NCBI RefSeq assembly: GCF_002102175.1
Contig: NZ_LQOX01000122.1
Location: forward strand, 1-57,774
Source of the DNA: Mycobacterium gastri
GTDB taxonomy: Bacteria; Actinomycetota; Actinomycetes; Mycobacteriales; Mycobacteriaceae
DNA: 57,774 bases
Direction: 5' to 3'
Every line of letters begins with the position of its first letter. Within the stretch, counting starts at the first letter, position 1. Below, piece after piece: positions 38,370 through 47,868 of the stretch. The position numbers and the translations under genes are program-made. The notes beneath the pieces were generated by a model, which was not told the origin of the DNA, ran no database searches, and saw only the letters and a program-made list of their open reading frames with translations.

Positions 38370-38756
38370 ATGTCTACCGATGATGCGGCCACGGCGAACG
38401 CGGCTGTGTCCAGCCGCCGCAGCCCCGCCCACCGGGCGCTGGATGTCACGGTCGCGATCCTGCTGCTGGCGGTACACGCCCTGCTGTTCGTGGCGACGAT
38501 GCTGGTGCTGGGCATGCTCGTGATGGGCACCGACCCGTGCGGTGGGCAGCCCTGCGGTGATCCGGCCTGGGTCGACCGCGCCATCAGGTTGGGATTATGG
38601 GCCGGCATCGCGATCTTCGTCGCCGACCTGGTGGTCACCGTGTCACGTCTCGCGCGGCGCACGGTGGCCTTCTTCGTACCGATCATCGGGTGCGTGGCGC
38701 AGCTGGCGTTGGGCGGCGCCGCGGCAGCGATGGAATCGCTGGCCGGCCCGGTGTAA
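38370..38756 (+). CDS. small membrane protein, unknown function
   Basis: A 128-residue protein with three hydrophobic helices: DVTVAILLLAVHALLFVATMLVLGMLVM, LGLWAGIAIFVADLVVTV and VAFFVPIIGCVAQLALGGAAAAM. Two cysteines flank a PCGGQPCGDPAW loop between helices one and two, probably a disulfide. It starts 16 bases after the propeller lipoprotein, so the two are probably one operon. I do not recognise a family. Confidence 0.75.
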   Translation: MSTDDAATANAAVSSRRSPAHRALDVTVAILLLAVHALLFVATMLVLGMLVMGTDPCGGQPCGDPAWVDRAIRLGLWAGIAIFVADLVVTVSRLARRTVAFFVPIIGCVAQLALGGAAAAMESLAGPV

Positions 38757-38757
38757 G

Positions 38758-38787
38758 CCTTAGATGGCCTTAGATGGCCTTAAATGG
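38758..38787. repeat. three 10-base tandem copies across the TB22.2-like stop codon
   Basis: ccttagatgg occurs three times without gaps (38758-38767, 38768-38777, 38778-38787), the third with one change (ccttaaatgg). Each copy contains the complement of a TAA codon, and the third supplies the real stop. It resembles the duplication at the gatA stop. Confidence 0.85.
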
Positions 38788-39463
38788 CCAGCGCCGGGAT
38801 GGCGCTGCGCGGCACCTGGACTTGAGTTGCTCCGGCATACGACGGCAGCAGCTCGCCCTGGGCGAAGTAGAAAATCAAGTCGTCGTCGGTGATGGCGAAG
38901 TTCTGGTAGTGGCTCGGATCGAGCCCGTTCGAGGGCAGTATCACCACTCCGAGCCCGGTCTGGTGGGCCAGGTCCCGTTGCACGATCGGAAAGATCGCGT
39001 CCAGCGGCGTGGTGCCGGGCGCAAACAGCGTGTCGAAGGTGATGGGTTGTTTGGTCCCAAGGTTGTAGTTGAAGGCCTTGTACCAGGTGAACGGATGTGC
39101 GCCACCGAGATCCTGGAAGAACTTGAGCACCACGCTGCGGGTGTTGTGTGGTGGCTGGCCGGCGCTGTGTTGTTCGGCGGTGGCGTCCATCTGGTATGGC
39201 CGGTCGCGGCGGGGCGACCCCTGCGCCACCTTCACGAATCCGTCGCGGTTCTGCGTGATGTAGTCGGTCAGCGCCTGCTGGTCGGGGTAGTCGACGGGGT
39301 AGGTGATATCCAGCGTGTAGCTCGAGCCTGTCGCATGGATGTGGCACATCTGCGCTGCCTCGACCGAACCGCCGAGGCCGGCACAGGACGGCGGCGCGGC
39401 GGCCGCCGGGCAAGCCAACAGGACCGCAGCAGCCAGCACGGCGACCGCTATCAGATGACGCAT
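38780..39463 (-). CDS. secreted protein TB22.2-like (Rv3036c), DUF3298/RsiV-like esterase fold
   Basis: A 227-residue secreted protein with a clear signal peptide (MRHLIAVAVLAAAVLLACPAAAA). The body has SYTLDITYPVDYPDQQALTDYI and the DUF3298-type region ITFDTLFAPGTTPLDAIFPIVQRDL and FAITDDDLIFYFAQGELLPSYAGA, as in RsiV-like and mycobacterial TB22.2 proteins. M. tuberculosis TB22.2 was described as an esterase. The stop lies in a run of tandem copies. It converges with the small membrane protein. Confidence 0.87.
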   Translation of the reverse strand: MRHLIAVAVLAAAVLLACPAAAAPPSCAGLGGSVEAAQMCHIHATGSSYTLDITYPVDYPDQQALTDYITQNRDGFVKVAQGSPRRDRPYQMDATAEQHSAGQPPHNTRSVVLKFFQDLGGAHPFTWYKAFNYNLGTKQPITFDTLFAPGTTPLDAIFPIVQRDLAHQTGLGVVILPSNGLDPSHYQNFAITDDDLIFYFAQGELLPSYAGATQVQVPRSAIPALAI

Positions 39464-39534
39464 CGTCGAATGTTCCTCGCAGACCTTCGGGCAGTAGCGC
39501 CGTCAAGGATGATCGCCGCCAGCGTACCCGGCCA

Positions 39535-40785
39535 CTACCGAGACGGGCAGCATACGAAGGCGGTCCCACGGCCGGCAGCCGCCGAACCGATCCGGGTGAT
39601 GACCACCGACAGTGGTCGGCTGCCGCGCAACCGCAGCCGTCGTCGCAGCGCGTCGGGATCCACCTGCACGCCGCGGACCAGGATCTCCAGCGCCCCGCAA
39701 TCCAGCGCAGACAGTGCCTGGCGCAACCGGCGTTCGTCGAACGCCAGCTGCTGGATCACCTCGAAACCGCGCACCCCCGCGGGCAGCCGGTCACCGGACA
39801 GGTACGCGATGTCGGGGTCGAGCTGCCAGAGCCCGTGCCGGGCGCCGTAGTGGCGGACCAGGCCGGCCCGAACCACGGCCCCGTCGGGATCGATGATCCA
39901 CCGCCCGGTGGGCCGCACCGCGCAATCGTCGGGCTCGGTATCGGTGACCTGTTCGCCGCTGTCGAGGATGCTGGCCCGACGCCGCACGCCCGGCTCGGCC
40001 AATCCGCCCGACCACAGGCACGCCTCCCGGACCGAGCCGCGGTAGGCCGTCACTTCGATTTCGCCCTCGAAGCCGAGCCGGCTTAGCTGATCGAAATCGA
40101 TTCCGGGAGAGCACTTTACGACAAACTCCCGGCCGCGGTAGGTCGCCAGCAGCGGGCCCAGCGCCGGTTGATAGTCGACCGGGTTGAAGCGCCGGCGCCC
40201 GGCGCTGCGACGCGCCGGGTCGACGACGACGACGGCATCCCGGGTCACCGGGTGCAGGGCGTCGGCGCGGCACAGGTCGGCATCGGGGCCCAGGTTGTGG
40301 CGCGCCATCGCCAACCGGATTGGGTCGATGTCGCTGCCCACCGCCCGTGCCGACGTTCGGCGCAGCGCGGCCAGCTCGGTGCCGACGGAACACGTCGCGT
40401 CGTGGACTACCAGACCGGCCAGCCGCCGGGCGCGATGCTGCGCCACCGCCGCGACGGTGGCCTGCTGCAGCGCCTCATCGGTGAACAGCCAACTCGAGAC
40501 GTCGCCCAGACCGGCCAGTTTGTCCCGAGCGCGCCGCCGTAACAGCGTGGTCTCCACCAGAATGGGCGCCCGCTCGCCGAACCGGGCGCGCACCGCGGCG
40601 GTGTCGGCAAGCCGGGTGGCGGCGCTCAGCTCGAATTCGGCGACCGCGGACAGCGCGGCAGCACCCGACTCCGAGCGCAGGTAACCGACGTCGTCAGAAG
40701 TGAACGCGAGGCCGACACTCAGGACGGCTTGACCCCGGTGACCATCACGTTGTAGAACCAGCCTTTCGGCGCCACATGCCGCCAC
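39535..40785 (-). CDS. class I methyltransferase (Rv3037c-like)
   Basis: A protein of up to 416 residues with a THUMP-like N-terminal part and a methyltransferase core: LVVHDATCSVGTELAALRR is the SAM motif I region, VVVVDPARRSAGRRRF the motif IV DPPR-like strand. M. tuberculosis Rv3037c is proposed for MGLP methylation, though the DPARR motif resembles tRNA/rRNA enzymes. The start is uncertain: the frame begins at GTG 40785 inside the upstream methyltransferase gene, but a CTG at 40722 or a GTG at about 40593 are alternatives, the last closest to the length recalled for M. tuberculosis. It overlaps or closely follows Rv3038c-like. Confidence 0.8.
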   Translation of the reverse strand: MAACGAERLVLQRDGHRGQAVLSVGLAFTSDDVGYLRSESGAAALSAVAEFELSAATRLADTAAVRARFGERAPILVETTLLRRRARDKLAGLGDVSSWLFTDEALQQATVAAVAQHRARRLAGLVVHDATCSVGTELAALRRTSARAVGSDIDPIRLAMARHNLGPDADLCRADALHPVTRDAVVVVDPARRSAGRRRFNPVDYQPALGPLLATYRGREFVVKCSPGIDFDQLSRLGFEGEIEVTAYRGSVREACLWSGGLAEPGVRRRASILDSGEQVTDTEPDDCAVRPTGRWIIDPDGAVVRAGLVRHYGARHGLWQLDPDIAYLSGDRLPAGVRGFEVIQQLAFDERRLRQALSALDCGALEILVRGVQVDPDALRRRLRLRGSRPLSVVITRIGSAAAGRGTAFVCCPSR

Positions 40786-41693
40786 ACGTTGGCGTCCACC
40801 CAGCTCAGCGCCTTCCAGCCGGTGAACGCGAACTTCGCCCAGCCCCAGCCCAGGCGACCGGGCGGCAGCGAGGCCTCGAAAGTCCGGACCGGCCAGCCGA
40901 ACATGGCGGCGGTGAACTCCTCGCTTACGGTCTGGACCTGTACCGCGCCGGCGCCGCTGGCCATCCGTTCGAGGTCGGCCGGGGTGAACGTGTGCAGGTC
41001 GACGACGGCCTCCAGCGCCGCGGCGCGTGAGGATTCGTCGAGCTCGGCCTTCGGCCGTCGCCAGCTGCCCAGCCCGGGCAACCTGGTGACGTTGGTCGTG
41101 ACGCGCCAGGTCAGAGTGGACAGGGCACGGGCGTATTCGTTGCCGACGGTGGTCGGCTCGCCCGCGAAGACGAAGCGGCCGCCCGGCTTCAATACCCGGA
41201 TCACTTCGCGCAGCGACAGCTCCACATCGGGGATGTGGTGCAGCACCGCATGTCCGACCACCAGGTCGAAGGTGTTGTCGTCGTACGGGATGCCCTCGGC
41301 GTCGGCCACCCGGCCGTCGATCTCCAGCCCCAAGGACTGCCCATTACGGACGGCGACCTTGACCATGCCGGGCGAGAGGTCGGTGACCGACCCACGCCGG
41401 GCGACCCCCGCCTGGATCAGGTTGAGCAGAAAGAACCCGGTGCCGCAGCCCAGTTCCAGCGCCCGGTCGTAAGGCAGTTCGCTCAACACCTCTTCGGGCA
41501 CGATGGCGTCGAACCGGCCGCGGGCGTAGTCGACACAGCGCTGGTCGTAGGAGATCGACCATTTCTCGTCGTAGTTCTCGGCTTCCCAGTCGTGGTAGAG
41601 GACCTGGGCGAGCTTGCTGTCATGCCGGGCGGCTTCCACCTGTTCGGCGGTGGCGTGCGGGTTGGGCACGACGTCGGTCGAACTGCTCGTCAT
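40719..41693 (-). CDS. SAM-dependent methyltransferase (Rv3038c-like)
   Basis: A 324-residue class I methyltransferase. Motif I is ALELGCGTGFFLLNL, followed by GSVTDLSPGMVKVAV, DADGIPYDDNTFDLVVGHAVLHHIPD-like motif IV and VLKPGGRFVFAGEPT (motif VI). The C-terminal part contains an alpha/beta insertion with several tryptophans. The acceptor is unknown; small lipids or quinones are possible. It is the first of two adjacent methyltransferases on the minus strand and starts 25 bases downstream of the echA17 stop, so probably shares that transcript. Confidence 0.85.
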   Translation of the reverse strand: MTSSSTDVVPNPHATAEQVEAARHDSKLAQVLYHDWEAENYDEKWSISYDQRCVDYARGRFDAIVPEEVLSELPYDRALELGCGTGFFLLNLIQAGVARRGSVTDLSPGMVKVAVRNGQSLGLEIDGRVADAEGIPYDDNTFDLVVGHAVLHHIPDVELSLREVIRVLKPGGRFVFAGEPTTVGNEYARALSTLTWRVTTNVTRLPGLGSWRRPKAELDESSRAAALEAVVDLHTFTPADLERMASGAGAVQVQTVSEEFTAAMFGWPVRTFEASLPPGRLGWGWAKFAFTGWKALSWVDANVWRHVAPKGWFYNVMVTGVKPS

Positions 41694-41718
41694 ACAGGGA
41701 GCCTAACGGCCCTCCCGG

Positions 41719-42453
41719 TTACCCGCGCCGCCCAGGCCCTTGACTTTCGGCGAACACCTCGACATAACGACGCCGCTCCGCGGCGGCTCGCTGGGCCGGT
41801 TCCAGCTCGAGGACGTCGTTGACGACGGCCTTGGCGGCGGCCAGCGCCAGCGGCGGGCCGTCGACGAAGCGACGCGCCCACCCGACCGCGGCTTCATAGA
41901 CGTCGTCGGGCGCCACCATGTCGTCGATCAGCCCCAGCGCCAAGGCCTCCTCGGCGTCGAAGAAGCGCCCGCTGAACACCAGCTCCTTGGCTCTGCTGGG
42001 ACCGGTCACCTGGGTCAGGCGCGCCATCCCGCCGCCGCCGGGGATCAGTCCGGCCAAAATCTCCGTCGCCCCGAACTTCACGTTGTCGCCACTGACCCGC
42101 CAGTCGGCGGCCAGCGCCAGGGTGAGACCGGCGCCCAGCGCGTACCCGGTGATCGCGGCCACCGTCGGCTTCGGGATCGCGGCCACGGCGTCGATGGCCT
42201 GGCGCCGTACCCGCGCGGCGGTATCGGCTTCCGCAGCGGTCAGGGTCCGCATTTCGGGCATGTCGTCGCCGGCGGAGAAGATCTCGTGGCCGCCGAACAC
42301 GATGACCGCGGCGACGTCATCGCGGCTGCCCAAATCGTCTGCCGCGCCGATAATTTCCCGGTACACCTGGCGGGTCATCGCGTTGGTCGGCGGTCGCGAC
42401 ACCACCAACGTGGCCAGTCCCTCGTTGGCGACGACGCCGACGAACTCGCTCAC
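41719..42453 (-). CDS. echA17: enoyl-CoA hydratase/isomerase family protein
   Basis: A 244-residue crotonase that probably hydrates 2-enoyl-CoA. The oxyanion-hole strand is [11 protein letters not shown]; the two catalytic glutamates are in [14 protein letters not shown] and in RAKELVFSG, both present. The GTG at 42453 overlaps the Nudix stop by four bases, so the upstream 25 codons of open frame are rejected. It matches M. tuberculosis EchA17 (Rv3039c). It belongs to a minus-strand run ABC-Nudix-EchA17-methyltransferases with coupled overlaps. Confidence 0.88.
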   Translation of the reverse strand: MSEFVGVVANEGLATLVVSRPPTNAMTRQVYREIIGAADDLGSRDDVAAVIVFGGHEIFSAGDDMPEMRTLTAAEADTAARVRRQAIDAVAAIPKPTVAAITGYALGAGLTLALAADWRVSGDNVKFGATEILAGLIPGGGGMARLTQVTGPSRAKELVFSGRFFDAEEALALGLIDDMVAPDDVYEAAVGWARRFVDGPPLALAAAKAVVNDVLELEPAQRAAAERRRYVEVFAESQGPGRRG

Positions 42454-43298
42454 AGCGGCCACGCGGTGAATCCGCCGGAGCGTCGCGCCTGGTTGTAGCG
42501 GTCGGAGTCGAAGAACTCGATCTCCCAATTGTCCCCCTGCAACGCGAGGTTGGGTTGCACCGGCACAATCGTGCGCTCCACGGCCAGCACGTCGGCGACC
42601 GTGCGGCCCGCCAGCGCATCGAGTTGGGTCCAGGTGGGCGGCAGCAGGATGTTTCGCCCGGCGGCGAAGTCATCGATGGCGTCCTGGGGCCGCGTCCAGT
42701 CGGCCCGGTCGGACTCGGTGTTCTCACCGTCGGCACGCTGTCCTTCCGGCAGCGCTCCGACAAAGAAATAGGTGTCGTAACGGCGGGTGAGCTCGGCCTC
42801 CGGGGTGACCCAGTTCGCCCAGGGCCGCAGCTGGTCGGAGCGCAGTACCAGATCTTCGCGGCCCAGGAAGTCCGCGAAGGACAGCGTGCGGTCGGCCAGG
42901 GCCGCGCGGTACTCGCGGTACACGGAGGCGTCGCGCACGATGCTGGTCGGGTCGTCGGCCGGTCCGGCGAACAGCACCCCCGATTCCTCGAAAGTTTCGC
43001 GGGCCGCGGCGCAGACCAACGCCTCGGCAAGGTCGGGTTCGGTGCCGAAGCGCTGCGCCCACCACAGCGGCGGCGGGCCGGCCCACGCCCCCCGCCCGCC
43101 CAAATCGGCATTGCGGTCCCGGTCGTCGACGCCGCCGCCGGGAAATACCATCACCCCGGCCGCAAAATCCATCGCGGAGTGCCGCCGCATCAGGAAAACG
43201 GACAAACCGGCCCCGGAACCGGGCTCGGCGTCGCGGACCAGCATCACTGTCGCTGCGGGCCTGGGTACCAGGGGCACCTGCTCCGAAGGTGAGTTCAT
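42450..43298 (-). CDS. Nudix hydrolase-like protein (Rv3040c-like)
   Basis: A 282-residue Nudix protein related to the human NUDT19 CoA diphosphatase branch. The box reads [16 protein letters not shown], preceded by [10 protein letters not shown]; between G and E there is a longer insertion than in small Nudix enzymes, typical of this branch. It may clip CoA or acyl-CoA; the neighbouring hydratase fits this. The ATG at 43298 overlaps the ABC gene stop (ATGA), and its own stop overlaps echA17. Confidence 0.83.
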   Translation of the reverse strand: MNSPSEQVPLVPRPAATVMLVRDAEPGSGAGLSVFLMRRHSAMDFAAGVMVFPGGGVDDRDRNADLGGRGAWAGPPPLWWAQRFGTEPDLAEALVCAAARETFEESGVLFAGPADDPTSIVRDASVYREYRAALADRTLSFADFLGREDLVLRSDQLRPWANWVTPEAELTRRYDTYFFVGALPEGQRADGENTESDRADWTRPQDAIDDFAAGRNILLPPTWTQLDALAGRTVADVLAVERTIVPVQPNLALQGDNWEIEFFDSDRYNQARRSGGFTAWPL

Positions 43299-44155
43299 GG
43301 CTGCCTCCGATGGGCTGGGCGGGTGCGGACCCGCCGGGCGAAGTATCGCCCGTCGACGACGTCCACGGCGATCTGCTGGCCGAACGCGGTGGACAGGTTT
43401 TCGGCGGTCAGCACGTCGGGCAGCAGGCCGGACGCGACGACCTGGCCTTCGGCCAGCAACAGGCAGTGGCTGAACCCGGGCGGGACTTCCTCCACGTGGT
43501 GGGTGACCAGCACCAGCGCGGGCGCGTCCGGGTCCGCGGCGAGGTCGGCCAGCCGCGCCACCAACTCCTCGCGACCGCCCAGGTCCAGGCCCGCGGCGGG
43601 TTCGTCGAGCAGCAGCAGTTCCGGATCTGTCATCAGGGCACGGGCGATCAGCACCCGCTTGCGCTCACCTTCTGACAGCGTGCCGTAGGTGCGGTCGGCA
43701 AGGTGTTCGGCACCCAGGCTTTCGAGCATGTCGACGGCACGCCGGTAGTCGAGGTCCTCGTAGCGCTCCCGCCACCGGCCGAACACGGCATATCCGGCCG
43801 AGACGACAAGGTCGCGCACCACTTCGTCGATGGGCACCCGCTGCGCCAGGGCCGACGAGCTCAGCCCGATCCGGGCACGTAGCTCCGACACATCGACTCG
43901 GCCGAGCCGTTCACCGAGCACGAATGCGACTCCGGTCGACGGGTGCTCGGCTGCCGCGGCGATGCGCAGCAGCGACGTCTTGCCGGCCCCGTTGGGGCCG
44001 ATGATCACCCAGCGTTCGTCGAGTTCGACAGCCCAATCCAGCGGCCCCACCAGGGTGCGCCCGTTGCGGCGCAACGAGACATTCCTGAAGTCGACCAGCA
44101 GGTCTGGATCGGCTGTCTCGGGGCCGGATTCGGGCACCCGCCAATCGTGCCGCAC
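43295..44155 (-). CDS. ABC transporter ATP-binding protein (Rv3041c-like)
   Basis: A 286-residue stand-alone ABC ATPase. Walker A is GPNGAGKTS, the signature TLSEGERKRV, and Walker B LLLLDEPAAGLD, followed by the H-loop LVTHHVEE. No permease gene lies beside it. The sequence is like ATPases of the ModF/YheS type that may act in cytosolic processes rather than transport. Its stop overlaps the Nudix start by four bases. It is separated from the hydrogenase-like operon by an inverted repeat. Confidence 0.85.
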   Translation of the reverse strand: MRHDWRVPESGPETADPDLLVDFRNVSLRRNGRTLVGPLDWAVELDERWVIIGPNGAGKTSLLRIAAAAEHPSTGVAFVLGERLGRVDVSELRARIGLSSSALAQRVPIDEVVRDLVVSAGYAVFGRWRERYEDLDYRRAVDMLESLGAEHLADRTYGTLSEGERKRVLIARALMTDPELLLLDEPAAGLDLGGREELVARLADLAADPDAPALVLVTHHVEEVPPGFSHCLLLAEGQVVASGLLPDVLTAENLSTAFGQQIAVDVVDGRYFARRVRTRPAHRRQP

Positions 44156-44192
44156 CGCCCTCGTGCGGTAGCTGTCGGGTCGCCCTGCCCGG

Positions 44193-44250
44193 CGAGCAGT
44201 CGCGGAATCGCATCGAAATCGCTGATTTCGTGCGATTCTGCGACTGCTCG
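44193..44250. terminator. near-perfect inverted repeat past the HycE-like gene
   Basis: cgagcagtcgcggaatcgca (44193-44212) pairs with 44231-44250 with one mismatch in 20. An inner pair cgaaat/atttcg (44214-44219 and 44225-44230) extends the stem with a five-base loop. It lies four bases past the HycE-like stop and ahead of the ABC gene. The same arm sequence occurs at 4961-4981, so it is a repeated element. Confidence 0.75.
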
Positions 44251-44254
44251 GCAG

Positions 44255-45739
44255 CTAGAGATCGTTGCCCGCATAGGACAGGTTGAAGCTCTTATTGGCA
44301 AGCGGAAAGTCCGGGACGATCGTGTCGGCCATAGCGACTGGCAACGCGGGCCAGTTGAACCAGGAAGGGTCGACGATCTTGCACCGGGTGATGCGGCCCG
44401 CCTCGTCGACTTCCACCCGGTGCACGACCGCGCCGCGCCAGCCTTCGACGATCCCCACCCCGGAGTTACCGACTGTCGCCGTCAGTGACGCGTTGGACCG
44501 CAACGAGCCGCGGTGCTCCTCGATCAGCGCGCACGCCAGCGCGACTGATGCGGCGAATTCGTCACGCCGAATTGTGTAGCGGGCCAGTACGTCACCGCCG
44601 GTGCCGGGTACCGCGGTGACCGGTAGTGAGGTGGTGGGGTGATCGAAGCGCGAATCAGTGGCGATGCCGCTGGCCCGGGCCACATACCCGAGACAACCGA
44701 TGGCACGTGCGTCGTCATGTGCCAACACAGCGGTATCGGCAAACCGGTCATAGACCACCGTGTTGCGCAGTGTCAGCGCGCTGATTTCGGCGACCTCGTG
44801 CGCCAGCGCACGCAATTCGTCAGGTTCCGGAAGCTCTTGCAGCACCACGCCGCCGGGCCGGATCGCGCCACGCAGCAGGCGATGTCCGGTGACCCTGCGG
44901 TTGATCCGCAACAGGCGTTCGCGAACGCCCTGGGCATGGGCGTTGGCCAGGGCAAAGCCGACGTCGTTGGCCAGGGCGCCCAGATCGGTGGCGTGGTTGT
45001 AGAGCCGTTCCAGTTCCACCAGTAATGCCCGCAGCCGGTGCACCGGTTCGGGCGCGTCGAATCCCACTGCCTCCTCGACGGCCAGGCTGTACGCCAGGGA
45101 ATGGGCGGCCGCGCTGTCACCGCTGATCCGCTCGGCGAGTTCGACCGACCCCATGGCGCCGAGCGCGGTTCGTCCCTCGAAGAGTTTTTCGATACCGCGG
45201 TGCACGAACCACAATCGAGCCTTGAGCCGCAACACCGATTCGCCGATGACGGAGAACCGGAAATGCCCCGGTTCGATCAGGCCGGCGTGCACCGGCCCGA
45301 CTGGTATTTCGTAGACGCCCGGCCCGTGGACAGTGAGGAACGGAAACCCGCCGGCGCTCGGAAACGGCGGCGGGTTACCGGCGTTACGGCGCATCGGATA
45401 CCACTCCTGCGGCCAGTGTCCATGCCGCACCAGCCGCCGTGGCTGCGGATGCCCTTGCGGCACAACCCCGTACAGGTCCATCATCTCCCGCTCGAAGCGA
45501 CCCGCGGGGATCGACAGATGCGCCAGGGACGGAACCGACGGAGTTGCTGCGTCGGTGGTCAAGGTTAGCTCCACGCGGCGGTCCGGCTGTCCCGCCAGCA
45601 GCAGGTAGACGATCCTCAGGGTGTCGCCGTCGTCATGTGCGGCCACCAGGGCCAGCCGATAGCCGGCCGCCAGCAACTCGCTCACCGCCGGGGCGAGCTC
45701 GTCACCGGATAGCTTTCGCCGCACCATGTTTCGTTCCAT
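44255..45739 (-). CDS. hycE: HycE/NuoCD-like large subunit lacking NiFe ligands (Rv0087-like)
   Basis: A 494-residue fusion of a NuoC-like N-terminal domain (FEREMMDLYGVVPQGHPQPRRL) and a NuoD/hydrogenase-large-subunit-like domain. The first metal motif of hydrogenases (RxCGxC) reads RISGDS at 204-209 and the second (DPCxxC) reads DPSWFN near 457-462: all four nickel-iron cysteines are replaced. Without them no NiFe centre can form, so it resembles the energy-converting-hydrogenase-related (Ehr) proteins and complex I. The ATG at 45739 overlaps the stop of the preceding membrane subunit (TGATG); the frame is open far upstream but in overlap with that gene. Confidence 0.9.
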   Translation of the reverse strand: MERNMVRRKLSGDELAPAVSELLAAGYRLALVAAHDDGDTLRIVYLLLAGQPDRRVELTLTTDAATPSVPSLAHLSIPAGRFEREMMDLYGVVPQGHPQPRRLVRHGHWPQEWYPMRRNAGNPPPFPSAGGFPFLTVHGPGVYEIPVGPVHAGLIEPGHFRFSVIGESVLRLKARLWFVHRGIEKLFEGRTALGAMGSVELAERISGDSAAAHSLAYSLAVEEAVGFDAPEPVHRLRALLVELERLYNHATDLGALANDVGFALANAHAQGVRERLLRINRRVTGHRLLRGAIRPGGVVLQELPEPDELRALAHEVAEISALTLRNTVVYDRFADTAVLAHDDARAIGCLGYVARASGIATDSRFDHPTTSLPVTAVPGTGGDVLARYTIRRDEFAASVALACALIEEHRGSLRSNASLTATVGNSGVGIVEGWRGAVVHRVEVDEAGRITRCKIVDPSWFNWPALPVAMADTIVPDFPLANKSFNLSYAGNDL

Positions 45740-47205
45740 CAACCCGCCCCGAACTGGCCGGCGGCCGCATTGAACAACCCGGCAAGCGGGCCCGCCGTAA
45801 CACCCAGCGCGACCGATGCCATGACGCCTGTCGCCAGTGCGGCCGCCACCGTGGCGGGCACGGCGATCCGCGGCGCGCCGGCGCTCGGCACCCCGAGCAG
45901 GATCCGCTGAGCGTTGCCCGCCAAAGCGGCAAAAGCCACCACCATCAACAGCAGCGCGACGCCGAGTACCCAGGACAGCCCGGCATTGGCGAGCGATCGA
46001 GCGATCGACACCTCGCTGGCGAACATGGCGAAGGGCGGCAACCCAAGCAGGGCAATGACGCCGACGGCGAACGACCACCCGACCAACCGGGACCGCGACA
46101 GCACCGCGGTAATGTCGCCGATTGCCGTCGAGTCGTGCGCGGCCTGCAGCTGCCCTCCGGCCAAGAACAGCACCGTCTTGCCGATGCCGTGCGCAAGCAC
46201 ATGCAACAGCAATGCCGCGATCGCCAGCTTGGTGCCCGCGGCCGCCGCGATCGCGATGAGCCCCATGTTCTCCATCGATGAGTACGCCAGCATCCGCTTG
46301 AGATCCGTTGTGACAGTGAGCAATAACGCTGCAATCAGGACTGTCGCGAGGCCAGCCGTCAGAAGTCCGGTGCGCAGGAAACCGGGCCCCACCGCGGCGT
46401 CGATGATCGGCCGCAGCCGGATCAGTACCGAAAAAGCCACCGAGAGCAGCACACCACTCATCAGCGCCGACACCGGTGCCGGCGCCTGGCTGTGCGCGTC
46501 GGCCAGCCATCCGTGAAACGGAACCAGCCCGACTTTGGCGCCGTATCCGATCAGCAGCAGCCCGCCGGCCAGCCGGGTAACGGCCGGGTCGAGGTGGGCG
46601 GCGTGGGCCGTCAAGACGTCGAGATCCAGTGCCGTCGCGCCGGCGGCGCCGGCGTGCCGGGCGGCGAAATACAACAGGACGGTGCCGAGAAACGCCACGG
46701 CGATACCGACCGAGCAGATCATGACGTACTTCCAGGTGGCCTCCAATGCGGTGCGGGTACGACGGTGTCCGACCAGGAAGGCGGTGATCACGGTGGTGGC
46801 TTCCACTGCGACCCAGATCACGCCAATGTTGTTGGCGCACACGGCGACCGCCATCGCCGATAGGAACGCCGGGGTCAGCGCACCGTACCGCCGCGCGTCA
46901 CGGAGGTCGGTGTGACCGCGCTCGAGTTCTGAGTAGAGGTATCCGATGCTTGCCCAGGTCGCCAAGGTGCCGACCACGCCGATGACGATGAGCATGGTCA
47001 CCGACAGCGCATCGACGCGCAGCAACCCGGCCAGCACCACCCGCGGTCGGGCTGCCGACTGAACACCAAGCGCCACGCCCGAGGCGAGCACGGCCACCGC
47101 GGACAACACGGTCAGTGCTGCCGTCCACCGGCGCCAACCGCCGGCCATCGCGACGACGGCCGCGATCAGCGGCGCGAGTATCGGCACCAGCATCAGAACA
47201 GTCAT
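45739..47205 (-). CDS. hycQ: HyfF/NuoN-like antiporter subunit (Rv0086-like)
   Basis: A 488-residue polytopic membrane protein of the Mrp/NuoLMN antiporter family, with about 14 hydrophobic helices. The conserved charged helix positions are visible: LVGHRRTRTALEATWKYVMICSVG, ALDLDVLTAHAAHLDPAV, GAKVGLVPFHGWLADAHSQAPAPVSALMSG (the lysine-bearing helix) and LKRMLAYSSMENMG. It should translocate protons or sodium as part of the complex. It overlaps its neighbours at both ends by one base (TGATG). Confidence 0.9.
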   Translation of the reverse strand: MTVLMLVPILAPLIAAVVAMAGGWRRWTAALTVLSAVAVLASGVALGVQSAARPRVVLAGLLRVDALSVTMLIVIGVVGTLATWASIGYLYSELERGHTDLRDARRYGALTPAFLSAMAVAVCANNIGVIWVAVEATTVITAFLVGHRRTRTALEATWKYVMICSVGIAVAFLGTVLLYFAARHAGAAGATALDLDVLTAHAAHLDPAVTRLAGGLLLIGYGAKVGLVPFHGWLADAHSQAPAPVSALMSGVLLSVAFSVLIRLRPIIDAAVGPGFLRTGLLTAGLATVLIAALLLTVTTDLKRMLAYSSMENMGLIAIAAAAGTKLAIAALLLHVLAHGIGKTVLFLAGGQLQAAHDSTAIGDITAVLSRSRLVGWSFAVGVIALLGLPPFAMFASEVSIARSLANAGLSWVLGVALLLMVVAFAALAGNAQRILLGVPSAGAPRIAVPATVAAALATGVMASVALGVTAGPLAGLFNAAAGQFGAG

Positions 47206-47864
47206 CAGTCTCGCAATCTCTGCAGCCGGTCCAGATCGGTGCCGCCGAACATCCGGCGCAGCCGTCCGGTCAACACGCCGAGCACGATCAACGCGAACAG
47301 CACGTCCAACGACGCGCCCAATTCGACGATCAGCGGCACCCCGGCGGTCAGCAAAAATGTCGTAGCCACAATCCCGTTGTCCAGCATGAGAAATCCGGCG
47401 GCCTGGGAGATGGCGTGCCGGCGGGTCACCATCACGAACAAGGCGATCAGCACCACCGCCAGGCCTGCCGGGGCGGCGCTGACCGCCGCATCGGGGTCCA
47501 GGGCCACCACAGGTCGAGCGACTGCCAGCGCGACCGCCGTCAGGCCCGCCGCGATCAGTAGCGACGCAGTGGTGTTGATCAGCGGCGTCGCCTCGCGCGG
47601 CGCATCTTCGGCGCCGAGCGCGCGGGCCAACAGCGCCGGCAGCACCGCCCCGCGCAGCACGAGCAGCGCGACCCCTACCCCGACCAGCTCCCAGTCATGG
47701 GAATGCCCACCGACAATCATCGGAATCGAAGCCAGGGCAACGCCTTGAGCCGCCAGCAGCCGCACGATGGAGCGCAGGTCACGCCGCCATACGATCAGCA
47801 CCGCGGTCAGTATCAGCCCACCCGGCGCGAGATCCAGCACGCCCGCATAGTTGAGTTCGGTCAT
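47205..47864 (-). CDS. hycP: HyfE/NuoK-like membrane subunit (Rv0085-like)
   Basis: A 219-residue membrane protein with several helices. It begins with [23 protein letters not shown] and has the family stretch [57 protein letters not shown], where the Glu in the second-last helix matches the conserved acidic residue of HyfE/NuoK. It is part of the proton-path core. It begins four bases after the HycD-like stop and overlaps the HyfF-like start. Confidence 0.87.
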   Translation of the reverse strand: MTELNYAGVLDLAPGGLILTAVLIVWRRDLRSIVRLLAAQGVALASIPMIVGGHSHDWELVGVGVALLVLRGAVLPALLARALGAEDAPREATPLINTTASLLIAAGLTAVALAVARPVVALDPDAAVSAAPAGLAVVLIALFVMVTRRHAISQAAGFLMLDNGIVATTFLLTAGVPLIVELGASLDVLFALIVLGVLTGRLRRMFGGTDLDRLQRLRD

Positions 47865-47868
47865 GCCA

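Noticed and set aside
44255..46840. 861-codon version of the HycE-like gene
   Set aside because: The upstream 367 codons overlap the HyfF-like gene in another frame and are Arg/Gly-rich; ATG at 45739 fits the TGATG coupling and family length.
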